The notes under the pieces are model-generated. The model saw only the letters and a list, made by a program, of their open reading frames with translations, searched no databases and was not told where the DNA came from. DNA of 64,000 bases. It comes from Babesia bovis T2Bo (Eukaryota > Apicomplexa > Aconoidasida > Piroplasmida > Babesiidae). A program made the position numbers and the translations under genes. Shown one piece after another: positions 1-10,045 of this stretch. The DNA is taken from assembly GCF_000165395.2 (NCBI RefSeq), contig NC_067396.1, forward strand, positions 124,001 to 188,000, in the 5' to 3' direction. Each line of letters opens with the position of its first letter. Positions within the stretch are counted from its first letter, which is position 1.

Positions 1-533
1 GTCACATATATCACTGTGCCAACTCTCAAGCATCAAGAGCTGTGCGGCGTTCAAAAAAATACACTCGAAAGCTCTTGGATAGTCTGTAATGATCGTCAAT
101 AATACAATATACCTGACATACCTTTTGCAATTTGTCGTAACATGTCGGCATATTCACTTCTACCGCTGTTGTGATCCTCTACAACCGCCCAAACGCATGT
201 CATTACAGCAGAAAAACGCAAAGCAACAAATCGTTCACGATCGCCATCTGGCAAATTCGGAATCAATGGAAGAGTGTCCGAAGATATCAATGGCCATAAA
301 TGTAAGACAAAACCAGAATGTTCCAATATGGATAAATCATGACGATTGAAACTGTTCTTATATAAAAGGCCGTAAACATCACAAATGGAATTGGATATAG
401 AAGTAGATAACAACTCAGACGGACTTGTAAAACTAGGCACAGTGCGACGTAAGTTTAACGTCGCCTTCTCCAGCACGCGACCAAGATCCGCGCCTTCTAC
501 GCCAGGTGGAATATCTACCGTAGAATCCGCCAT
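1..533 (-). CDS. Unrecognised protein, 3' part beyond the left edge
   Basis: The ATG is at 533. Exon 1 runs 533-122 and ends in phase 1 at a GTATGTCAGG donor. A 38-nt intron ends in ATTACAG, and exon 2 (83 down to 1) stays open to the window edge, so the gene continues to the left. The visible part is about 165 residues, soluble and probably helical. It contains the stretch ECIFLNAAQLLMLESW after the junction. I see no signal peptide, membrane segment or known motif, and I do not recognise the family. Without the splice the ORF would end at residue 145; the spliced reading stays open and gives ordinary protein-like sequence. An overlapping ORF at 433-660 in another frame is taken as a shadow. 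Confidence 0.55.
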
Positions 534-679
534 TGTTTATATAATTTGTGCGATATAAATATATTATTGTCCATATAGCATAATATGGCAACAGCGCGAA
601 GCAACCCCAACACATTGAAGATAATAGATGTAAATATAACAAAATAGTTGTGAAATTCAAGTTAATGATTAATATAAAC

Positions 680-2952
680 TTAAAAACTGTTTTGTAGTAT
701 GATGTGTCGAATTAAATCGACATTTGACCTTATAAATCCAAGAGATTTTGCGGAATCATTGGAACGAAGTAACCCTAGGCAGCACTCAATTGTGTTACTA
801 TTATAATCTGAACCCAGCCCATAATGCATCTTTAAGCTGCTTAATACTCTTTTGGTCACTCTCCGAGGCACTTCCTGAGATAGTTTGTCGCGCTTTGTTT
901 CTGAAAACAATACTAAATAGTGTTCCAATATAGAAGAAAGACGCTGAACGGCTTCCACAGTATCGGGATCAGCATCTAAAGACTTATGAGACTTCCATAG
1001 TCCGACTGTTACGCACAAATGGAAGAAGTTGCCAAAACAAACCAAGTCGCCATAATCGCGAGATAAGCTTGCAGCCGTAAATAACTCTATTAGTCGTAAG
1101 CAACTATCCAGATACAATCCGAATTCAGCAAACGGGCGAGCATCATCCAGTAGATGATTTATAACCGTACAAGCATGTTCCGATGCATCGTCTAAATTGA
1201 TAATACCTAAAAATGATTCCTCTATAAATGAACGTAGGATAGGGAGCACTTCAAAACAGCGTTTGGTAGCGGCAATATTTACCATTTGCCATATACACGG
1301 CCAACAATAAACATCAGGTAGTCTCAATGACATCTGTGAAAGTGTATGAATGATTGACTGTAAAGCAGCATCGTTACCGTCTTTAATATATGATTCACAA
1401 TGCTTTGAGAGACTAGAAACTGTTAATGGTGCGCCAATTAGATTCGTATTAGCATGAGCCATACCGATGGTATCATCATCCTTGTCGTTTGTAGCAGACA
1501 GACTCGATAACCGCTTACTTAGTGGTGTTATATAACTAACCAACCTCGAAGAAAAATTAGAAAAATTATGACAAAGCTCTAGAAGTGCAACGGTTTCTGG
1601 CTGATTAATACCGTCCAAATCGAGTTTCGATAAAACAAACTCCATAAACATTGCAAATTCAAATCGATGGGTAATGTACTTCGAGCCAACAGTACATATA
1701 CTGCTTATACTCCAAAATCTCCATGAACTCCGAGATGGATTTTTATTGAGTTCTTTCACAATATGCTGTAAATTTAGCCTGCCACTTTTTACATCCTTGC
1801 ACTTGCCACTAAGCAAAATGTGACGAATTTTTGATGCTACAGAATCCTTGGGAGTGGTCATGTAGTTGCGGTAGTATTCAGCTACATATCTGTCGTGAAC
1901 CATATATGACATACAGGATTGAACGTAACTAATGAAAACACTCAATAAGGCCCTGTTGTGATATCCGAAGCGCTCACATGTTTTTAAAAACAAGAGTAAA
2001 TCATCCAACGGTACGAAGCAGTCGCTATGGTCATCCTCAAGGGCAAACACTATATTACGCCTGGAAAGCACTGATCGCTGATTCGTACGTGTGATTATGC
2101 GGTCCAGCGCTTTAGTGAGAGTATCAGTGTAAAAGCTAGAAACGTAACTCAAAAATTCGCAATTCACAAAGCCACTTCGCAACATGCTACGACAAAACAA
2201 ACTAATGTCACGTGAATGATGACTATCGTTTTCACCATCATGAATAGGTATATGCGATAAAAGCGCTGATATCACAGAATAGGACGTTGGTGAAAATTGC
2301 GATAATGCAAAGGATAACTTAGCTAACTCGCCAAAGTCAAAAGGAAGTCGGTCATTTGACACTAACCTACTCAGCAAACGTATAAGTTTCGGCATCCATC
2401 GTCGACAAAATTCGTTACGGAATGATTCAGGTAGATCCTGAATAACAAAAGAAATCTGCGCAACTTCGCTTAGGGTGAAATTTTCAAAACGTGAAATACA
2501 ATGTAGTAACGTACGGGAAAGCAAAGTGTATTCTGAAACACCCAGCTTAATTAGGAGGGATAGTAAAAGCACCAAATCAGATTGTTTTATACGCCTAAGA
2601 TTGATGAGACCCTCAAAAAGAGATTTGTGCGAAGAATCTGGCGATGATTTCACAATGTCTTTTGAAAAGTGGAATGCAGTTCCTTGATGAAGAATCCGCT
2701 GAACGGATTCCGATGATAACACATCTACCTCATCCTTCACTGTACAATGATTTTAATCAAATAGGTGACAGTATGAAGATCAAATATTTATAAAAACATA
2801 CCAGACGGTAAGAAGTATACACGTTCAGCACGCTTACGGCGAGTAAGCCAACGGCCATACTCCTGCCAGCGATAACGTTGAAGCTCAAGAAAAGCAAGCT
2901 TCTTGCAACTAAATCGCGAACGTCTAAACGATAGACGTCGCTTGAGCAACAT
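680..2952 (-). CDS. Helical-repeat-like protein with Arg-rich leader, possibly mitochondrial
   Basis: There are two exons: 2952-2802 and 2739-680 (about 736 aa). The intron runs from GTATGTTTTT to TTGTACAG and joins a split Val codon. The ATG at 2952 is the first Met in the exon-1 frame. The leader (MLLKRRLSFRRSRF...) is rich in Arg and Ser and has no acidic residues, like a mitochondrial presequence. The rest is almost wholly predicted helix, with recurring Leu-rich segments (LVLLLSLLIKLGV, ELAKLSFALSQF). This pattern recalls the RAP/heptatricopeptide-type organellar RNA-binding proteins that are expanded in Apicomplexa. No terminal RAP domain is obvious, so that family is only a guess. It is divergent from GET3, with only about 90 bp between the two start codons. 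Confidence 0.6.
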
Positions 2953-3041
2953 CAAAGATATATTCAGGGAGCATACCCACCACGTACGCAGACATGTAGG
3001 GAAGGAGGACCACACACATTATATCTATTTTGGACAACAAA

Positions 3042-4271
3042 ATGGTAGAAATCACAGAAGTGATAGAGCCAGAGTGGCAGACACGTAATGATATACAAAA
3101 TCTGGTTAATCAAAAGACTTTACAGTGGGTTTTTGTAGGAGGAAAAGGAGGGGTTGGCAAAACTACAATATCGTCGTCAATCGCTACTGCCCTTGCAGAA
3201 ACCAGAGAATCGGTACATTGAACTTAGAAGTTTTTAATGTAATGCACAGGTATTACTGCTGTCTACTGATCCTGCACATAGTCTCAGCGATGCTTTCGGA
3301 CAGAAGTTTACCCATGAACCTCGATTGGTCAATGGATTCACAAATTTGTATGCTATGGTAAGATTCTTATAATCTACAAAGAAGCAATATCAACTATAGG
3401 AATTGAATACATCGCAAATTATCGATGGGCTAGATGGATTGAGAGAAACGCATTCATTTCTCAAAAATGTACCGGACATCCTTATGATGTTGCCGGGAAT
3501 AGACGAGGCCCTTTCCTTTGTGGAACTTATGCAGTATGTTGATAACTGCAATGTAGCTATGGTCACTCAGGTCAGTGCAAAGCAGGCGCTTTTCTGTCAC
3601 CATTTTTGACACCGCGCCTACTGGACATACCCTCAAATTTTTAAAGCTGCCAGACGTCTTGGAAAAGATTTTAGACTCACTATTGAAATTGGAAAACACA
3701 ATGGGAGGCTTATTACAACTATTTTCTTCTATGACCAAGGCACAGATGTCGCAAAATGAACTCTTTGATAAAATCAAACTGTTAGGGGATATGATCAATA
3801 CGACACATGAACAGATGAAGAATCCTGACCTTACCACATTCATCTGTGTTTGCATCCCTGAGTTCTTAAGTGTATACGAAACTGAAAGGTTAATACAAGA
3901 CTTGGCAAAGAGCGAAATTGACTGTTCCTACATTATTGTAAACCAAGTCCTTAAACACATTCAATTAGGAGGACTCATCGAAGATGCGTGGGACGGACTC
4001 ACCGAAGAACAGCAACGCATAATGACTCCATTCTTCGAAAAGGTTAGAGAGCACCACTCCACCCACAACAGCAGGGTGGATGTGCAGCGAAAGTATCTGA
4101 GCGACATCAAAGATCTATATCAAGAAGATTTTAACATAGGTTAGAAAAATGTGTTTTAACGCTCATATTTTCACAGTTGCTGTTCATCAGAACAAGCAAG
4201 AAGTAAGAGGCAAAGATGCTCTTGTGGCATTTGCAAAGAAGCTAATGCAACACAGTCCCCTTCCCATATAA
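3042..4271 (+). CDS. GET3: GET3/ArsA-type ATPase for tail-anchored protein insertion
   Basis: The five exons are 3042-3212, 3250-3357, 3400-3533, 3571-4139 and 4177-4271 (358 aa). The introns are 36-42 nt long. The protein has a deviant Walker [11 protein letters not shown] (residues 33-42), the switch I motif DPAHS (64-68) and the switch II motif DTAPTGHT (151-158). Next comes the segment [16 protein letters not shown], then [10 protein letters not shown] close to the end. Cytosolic GET3 homodimers receive tail-anchored membrane proteins and deliver them to the ER. Length and motif order fit the family. One thing is odd: the zinc-binding CxxC before the QRKYL segment reads H300-S-T-H303. The last exon is needed to restore the conserved C-terminal helix; without it the ORF stops early at 4144. 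The gene converges on ARO, with 23 bp between stop codons. Confidence 0.93.
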
Positions 4272-4294
4272 GCTGGAAAACACTTTTAGCTACA

Positions 4295-5516
4295 TTAGTC
4301 CGCTAAACGGACGCTCATGCCTTTGGCAGCCTTGCGTAAATCTTCGTCATTGCTCTGGACACAATTTCAAGTCCATTATGTGGAACGAACCTTCTCAAGC
4401 AATTTTAGTTTACTTAAAGCACCGGATGCTTTGACAAGCGAGACGAATTCAGGAATCTCCTCAACACCATCCTATAATACATATAGTGTACATTAATGGC
4501 ACATACCATGATGAAGTCTTCCAAATGATAAATAGCCTCAAGCTGAGTTGCGCGTGTCTCAGAGTCGTCATCGTCAGATGAAGACAACAGATTTATTAAA
4601 TCCTTAAGACCTCCGCATTTGACAAAGAATCTGCGATAATCCATATCTAGGATGAAATTGTTGAAACCAAAGTATAGCAACGCACCAAGTTGATATATGT
4701 TACGGCAAGTGTGCGCACAAGCTCCACTCATGCCAGTTATGCTAGACCGCATCCCACGTATCAGATCCGGCATGGCACCTGCATTGTACATCTCAATACA
4801 GTTCTCATGGTCTAAACAATCGTATTAATTACTTATAGCAGACATACTTCCAACGGACAAAAATGCGAGAGCAACAATCGCGGCATGATAACGATCGACC
4901 TCCTATTAAATCATAGGTAACCAGGTATCAACAACTAACATCGCTTTTCAATAGCTTCACTAACATGGGTATACCAGATGCTTTCCTAATGGCATCCTTG
5001 TACTCCGGATTCTCTGTATATAGTAAAATTACACCTCAGTAAAAACCAACTTTCATCACTTGCATATATTGCCAATTGAGTAGCAGCCAATGCTCCAACA
5101 GTGGTTGGATTCTCAGCCCATTGATGTATTTGACATGTGAATGGGTCAATCTGCAAATATACATAAACAACATGTGTAACACCGACAGCTTGAGATGACT
5201 CGCATAGTGAAACTATCTCCGCAATATCGCCTTTATCATGTGCCAAGTCGAAACGGTAAATATCGTTTTCGGGCTCATCTAGCCCTAAAGCGTTCGAAAT
5301 AGGAGCGTATGATGCTACAGTGTCAAGCACTTGCGCCTCAATAGATTCGAGCTTTTCCTGGTATTCACGCTACACATCGAATTAGTACCATACTTTTAGC
5401 ACTAATATAGGAATTTAAACTCTATAGGATACTTTGGAGTAATGCATACCAACATTGAAAATGATACACATGGATCATAAACCTACCAATCGACCAAAGC
5501 AACAATAGTTTCCCAT
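4295..5516 (-). CDS. ARO: Armadillo repeats-only rhoptry protein (ARO)
   Basis: There are seven exons: 5516-5487, 5369-5051, 5013-4940, 4902-4848, 4811-4507, 4471-4391 and 4354-4295. The 30-nt first exon encodes MGNYCCFGRL. Gly2 and Cys5/Cys6 match the myristoylation and palmitoylation motif that anchors ARO on the cytosolic face of rhoptries in Toxoplasma and Plasmodium. The body consists of armadillo-type helices (for example ENPTTVGALAATQLA, NAGAMPDLIRGMRSS, KCGGLKDLINLLSSS). The C-terminus is NDEDLRKAAKGMSVRLAD. A further 36-nt intron at 5186-5151 is possible inside exon 2. It is in frame and stop-free, so the length is 307 aa without it or 295 aa with it. The join of exon 1 to exon 2 across about 117 nt is the least certain junction. 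The identity rests on the N-terminal motif plus the armadillo architecture. Confidence 0.8.
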
Positions 5517-5681
5517 AATGTGTTGAGATAAAATCTCTAACACATATATAGACAGTTATCTATAATACATTGGAATGAAACAGGATTGAGTCAACGTGCT
5601 TTGTTGCACCCATTAGTCCACAGCAGCTACACATCACTGGAATACTCAAATAATATGATACGTTTCTTAAATATTACCAGT

Positions 5682-7424
5682 TCAGTGTGTATCTCCAGTA
5701 GGTAATTGTATCTCCTGAGCATTAATACGATGCTTCTCTATAGCACGTCGAATATCCCCCGTATTCGCGTACTTCACATACTCGTTGCGTTTTACAGGTT
5801 GCTTTTGCGATTCACGCTTTCGCTGATTTTTTGTCATAAAACTGTGTGCCGCCTTGACGTTTGCACGACTAACAAGTGCTGTAGGAAGAGGTGGTGTACT
5901 GAACCATGGATGTTGTAAAGCCTTGCGCGCGCAAATTCGATTTCCGGGTGTCCATGCAAACAAACGACGCATGAGATCCCAACCTTCATCTCCCAGTTCA
6001 TTTGTAACTTTAAATGTTTTCTCGAACTCCTTTTTTCGAGTCACTATACTACCCTGTCGATCTGGGTGTAATGGATTTACTGAAGGTTCGTTCCAAAGTG
6101 GTAAAGTCCTCAAGAACCTCAAATCGGATTCGTTTGGAAGACCTAAACGCTCGGCTATTGTTTTTAAAATTATAGGCTCTTTGTCTGCCGCAAAAATATG
6201 TGTACCGCAGACCAATTCTGCCATAATGCAGCCGACACTCCACATGTCTACACCAGAGTGATAATTATCACTACCAAGCAATAGTTCAGGTGGACGATAC
6301 CATAATGTAACCACTCTATTCGTTAACATCCCTTTACCAGTTGGACAATTGCGAGCTAAACCAAAGTCAGCCAGCTTTATTGTACCATCATGGTTCATTA
6401 GTAAATTCGCTGTTTTCAAATCACGATGCAAAACGTTGTTGTAATGGCAAAAGTGCACCGCTCGAAGTAGTTGTAGCATTATAGATTTTATCTCGCCGAT
6501 GGAAAGCCACATCAGTGGCTTCGACAACTTGTCCCGCTTCTCGGTTGGGTCACGTAGTGCTTCAATATACCCACTTAGGTCAAATGGTAAATATTCAAAT
6601 ACCATCCACACGTGGTCTTTACCTGATCCTGTTTCTGACTGTGAATGTGCAATGCCTAATAAGTTAACTATGTTCTCATGTTTCAATGTATTCAACAAAA
6701 CTATCTCACGAATGGCACTCTTAGGGAAACCTTCCCTATCTTCATTTAGTTTCAACTTCTTCAAAGCAACAGGCGATTGATTTACAATATCTTCTGCCAA
6801 CCAAACGTCACCATAGGCTCCTTGGCCGACTTGGTGGACTTTTACGAAATTGCGCAAGCGTACTTGACGAAAGTCAGACTGACTAAACGCTTTATACGTA
6901 ACAAGTTCTTCCGCTGAAATACTACCCAATTCTGCACGACACTGTGTAGTTGCATCTTTAGATGTTGTTGGATCGGCGCAAGCTACATTAGCATAGCCAG
7001 ATGGAGATGGATCGCGAAGAAGATTCTGTAAAAGGGTCCAGTCATTTTCTAAAACCGAAAAGGAAGGACTTTGCCCACACAATTCACGTAGGCATTCTAT
7101 TATTGATGCGATTGATGTTGATTCGGCAGAATTTGCAGATAACTTTATGATTAAATCCGGAAACGCTCCCTCATCGCATGGAACTTCCGTTAAAATGGAT
7201 GATAACCGCTGCAGTCCGGGCTCATTTAGTTCGTCTACCAATTTATTCAAATTATATAAAACGCGTTCCAAAAGCGATCGTGAATGGGTGCTACGAATTT
7301 TGTCAAAAATATTGCGCCCTTGCTTATGAAGACGAAGTGATAATGGATTCACCGATTGGCAACGTAGCAAATCCTGAAGAACTGACGCCCCTTTCAAAGA
7401 ACGATCTACTCCATCGCTGCTCAT
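5682..7424 (-). CDS. CDK-like (CMGC) serine/threonine protein kinase
   Basis: A single-exon gene of 580 aa with an ATG at 7424. The kinase domain occupies about residues 190-510. It contains the Gly loop GQGAYG, Lys in ALKKL, a cyclin-binding-helix-like KSAIREI, the catalytic loop HRDLKTAN (about 333), DFG (about 352) and the CMGC signature TLWYRPPELLLG. The SAIREI and TLWYRPPE features resemble the transcriptional CDK9/CDK12 group and the apicomplexan CRK kinases. I do not assign a specific CRK number. The N-terminal 190 residues are helical, of unknown role, and may bind a partner. All catalytic residues are present, so it should be active. The C-terminal tail is short and basic. Confidence 0.9.
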   Translation of the reverse strand: MSSDGVDRSLKGASVLQDLLRCQSVNPLSLRLHKQGRNIFDKIRSTHSRSLLERVLYNLNKLVDELNEPGLQRLSSILTEVPCDEGAFPDLIIKLSANSAESTSIASIIECLRELCGQSPSFSVLENDWTLLQNLLRDPSPSGYANVACADPTTSKDATTQCRAELGSISAEELVTYKAFSQSDFRQVRLRNFVKVHQVGQGAYGDVWLAEDIVNQSPVALKKLKLNEDREGFPKSAIREIVLLNTLKHENIVNLLGIAHSQSETGSGKDHVWMVFEYLPFDLSGYIEALRDPTEKRDKLSKPLMWLSIGEIKSIMLQLLRAVHFCHYNNVLHRDLKTANLLMNHDGTIKLADFGLARNCPTGKGMLTNRVVTLWYRPPELLLGSDNYHSGVDMWSVGCIMAELVCGTHIFAADKEPIILKTIAERLGLPNESDLRFLRTLPLWNEPSVNPLHPDRQGSIVTRKKEFEKTFKVTNELGDEGWDLMRRLFAWTPGNRICARKALQHPWFSTPPLPTALVSRANVKAAHSFMTKNQRKRESQKQPVKRNEYVKYANTGDIRRAIEKHRINAQEIQLPTGDTH

Positions 7425-7552
7425 CGCAACAAAAAAAGGTTTTAAATGTTCAGGTGATAGGAGATAACATAAGCCAATAAATGTGTAGGGTACATGTGTA
7501 GTATATCAATAGTTAAGATTAAATGTTTGTAGTAAAATTTTATGTATATAAA

Positions 7553-9487
7553 TTATGTACTGGCCTTTGATTTGAGTATTTTTGCGATTTCTATGTCACG
7601 CTGTGTTTCGCTGTCTGCAAGTGCCACCTTAGTCGTTATTAAGTCACGTTCAAGAATTGCAATTTTGGCATTTGTATCATCTTCATTTGCTGTTACCATG
7701 CTTGAAACAGCTTTAGATGCATTCTGGGTTTCTAAAATATTTATGATATATAACAATGCAAACAAACCAAGTGTTTTAATGGCCGGAGGTTTTACTGATT
7801 GACCTAGGTTATTCAACTGTGATGCTGTCTTATCCATATCTTCGTTCTTGGTTACGGGCAAACAATGTCGGTGAACTAGTGTAGGCGCTGTTCCTAAAGG
7901 AAGAACGGTGGTACCAGGAGTACGCAAAGTGTGAGTAAGCTTTGAGTCTGGTTGAAGACTGCGGTTATTTCTAACCATATTAGCACCGCTCTCTAAAGAA
8001 GCCTGCGAAATTGTTAATTTACATAGTTGATAAATGAAATGGCCATCATTCTATTCATCAACAGAGTAAATGTTTACACTTACTTTACCCCCGTTAGATA
8101 TCGACCCCTTTACCCACGCTAATGGGACAATATGCTTACTCGGATGTGCTAAATTGGATGGTATGCCTTTCGGTTCTTTATTACTATGAGTCTTGTTCAT
8201 TATTCTGTTGGAATTTGCAATATCATATGGTACAGGAGAGGGTTCCAACTCAGGAGAAAATCCTGTGTAATATTCGTTATGCATTCCTGAAACTATCTTA
8301 TCACCATGTGCACGGGCTTCCATAGTGTTTCTGGTTGATACATTTGTTGTTTTTAAACCGCCAAGACCCTAAAGGTTTTTATAGTAAACACCAATAACAG
8401 TACCTTATCCATTGTATGTGAACGACGGTCAAATGCCAAATTAGATCTCAACGGTATGCTGTTTTTACTAATACAGGTTTGGTTCCTGTACAGGCGCATA
8501 GAAGCATCCATCTCTGAGTTGGTGCCTTTCCTGGAATCTACATCATAATGCACACTAAAATCGCCATAACCAGGTCCTTTGTTGACACTTCTCAGTTCAC
8601 GTTCATGAGATAATGCAAGAGCGGTGTGCATTTCATCTAACTGAGCAGTAAGAATGCGAATCTGTTTGTCCTTTTGTGAAATGTGGTATTCCAAACGTGA
8701 TCGAATTCCATTAACCTCATCCAAATTTTGTCTATTGATTTTGTTTAACTTCAATGTCTTGCATTTTATCTCGTTTTCTATGTGAGAGAGTTTTGTGGCC
8801 ATTTTATTGATGGTACGGTATATATCAGAGTTGCCCATGCCGTGGAGAACGTGTGTCCTAGTTCCCCTGCTAACAACAGAACCCTCACTGCTTTCTTCAT
8901 CACCCAATATGGTATCACCAGATATCGACATGGATGTACTATGTATAGTAGAATTTCCTGATAATCTTTACTGATATTATAGCGCCTTACCTGTAAATAT
9001 AAAGTTCGTCACCATAACAGAGAACGTCAAGCTCGCATCAGGATCAAGTTTTGTCTTTAGTGGAACACACATATCTCTTGCAATTCTATCATTGATGATG
9101 GATGTTAAATCTAGCTCGCATTCAGCAAGTGTGACGGGTTTAACGTATCGTTTTGATTCCACTACCTAATAAATGTTGAACCATTTCATTAATTATTTAC
9201 CTGAATGATTGATTTAGTTGTGTTTACCGAATCATCATAAAAGGTGTAGTGAATCAACAGTTTTTGATTAACTTTGTGTGAACGTCGGTGAGGCGTAAGA
9301 CTTATAGTTGTTCCTGTCTGACTTCGTTGGTTACCTGCGCAAAACATAAACCCATATCAATATGAAACAAACCGGCAATCCATACCAAATCGACATCCAC
9401 AGCATGATTAAGCGTGAGATGTAAATCTTTAATGGACAGCTCAAAAATACAACGGCTGGAGTTATGGCCTGAGCATATTTCCGACAT
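7553..9487 (-). CDS. NT-C2-like domain and coiled-coil protein
   Basis: There are six exons: 9487-9373, 9334-9201, 9165-8991, 8957-8404, 8368-8084 and 8002-7553 (570 aa). The first three exons give about 140 residues resembling an N-terminal C2 (EEIG1/EHBP1-type) fold: a strand-rich segment, then ECELDLTSIINDR, then LKTKLDPDASLTFSVMV. Exon 4 holds a coiled coil (about residues 190-270, MATKLSHIENEIK and following). A Ser/Pro-rich linker follows. A hydrophobic stretch, TLGLFALLYIINIL, lies about 75 residues from the end and is followed by another helical segment. It may be a membrane-associated scaffold. The C2 assignment is from pattern only. The ATG at 9487 opens the strand that begins the domain. 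Confidence 0.7.
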
Positions 9488-10045
9488 TGTGGATAAATTG
9501 GGGGAAAATGAAAAGAACAATGTAGCTGGACTGATTTTAATATTATATGAATTTAAAATGAAACTCTAGTATATTATAATTATAAATCACCAAATGATAT
9601 TTCTTTTTGATCTGGCGATTTTTCGCAGAAGAAAAATCGATGAATATTTTGTTATAGAAAAGTCTACTTCCGCAATATATAGAACTAATGAAAGTGTAAT
9701 ACAAAAGTATCACTTATAGGATCTAGACACGACTCCAAGGAGTCTAAGAGCTCCATGTTCTTATTACATAGCAACATAGCACTGTAATAATACTAGAGGT
9801 AAATGCTGTAGAAATTAATGATGAAACACGTTATAAAACAAACGAGTGTTCAATCATTTCGTACGTGTTAGAACACATTTGGCCAATTTTGCCTCTTATT
9901 CAAATAATCCGTAACAACCAATGATTGGGCATTTTGCCACCATTGTCCGTCGATGGCGCTAATGTTGCGATGAATTATAGGAAAATACAAAAACAAACAT
10001 GGTGCTCGAATTCTCTGCAGAACGCTTTCCGATTTCTTAAAACAC
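9488..10045. other. Intergenic region with two short inverted repeats
   Basis: This 558-nt stretch lies between two minus-strand genes and holds no supportable coding sequence. CGATTTTTC (9616-9624) pairs with GAAAAATCG (9631-9639) around a 6-nt loop. GACTCC (9731-9736) and GGAGTC (9739-9744) form a near-palindrome. The region contains the promoter of the C2/coiled-coil gene and the 3' flank of the MetRS gene. The hairpins could be chance in AT-rich DNA. Confidence 0.4.

Noticed and set aside
4142..4144. In-frame stop ending GET3 at FNIG
   Set aside because: A GT donor at 4140 and TCACAG acceptor restore the conserved C-terminal VRG...ALVAF helix, so the stop lies in an intron.
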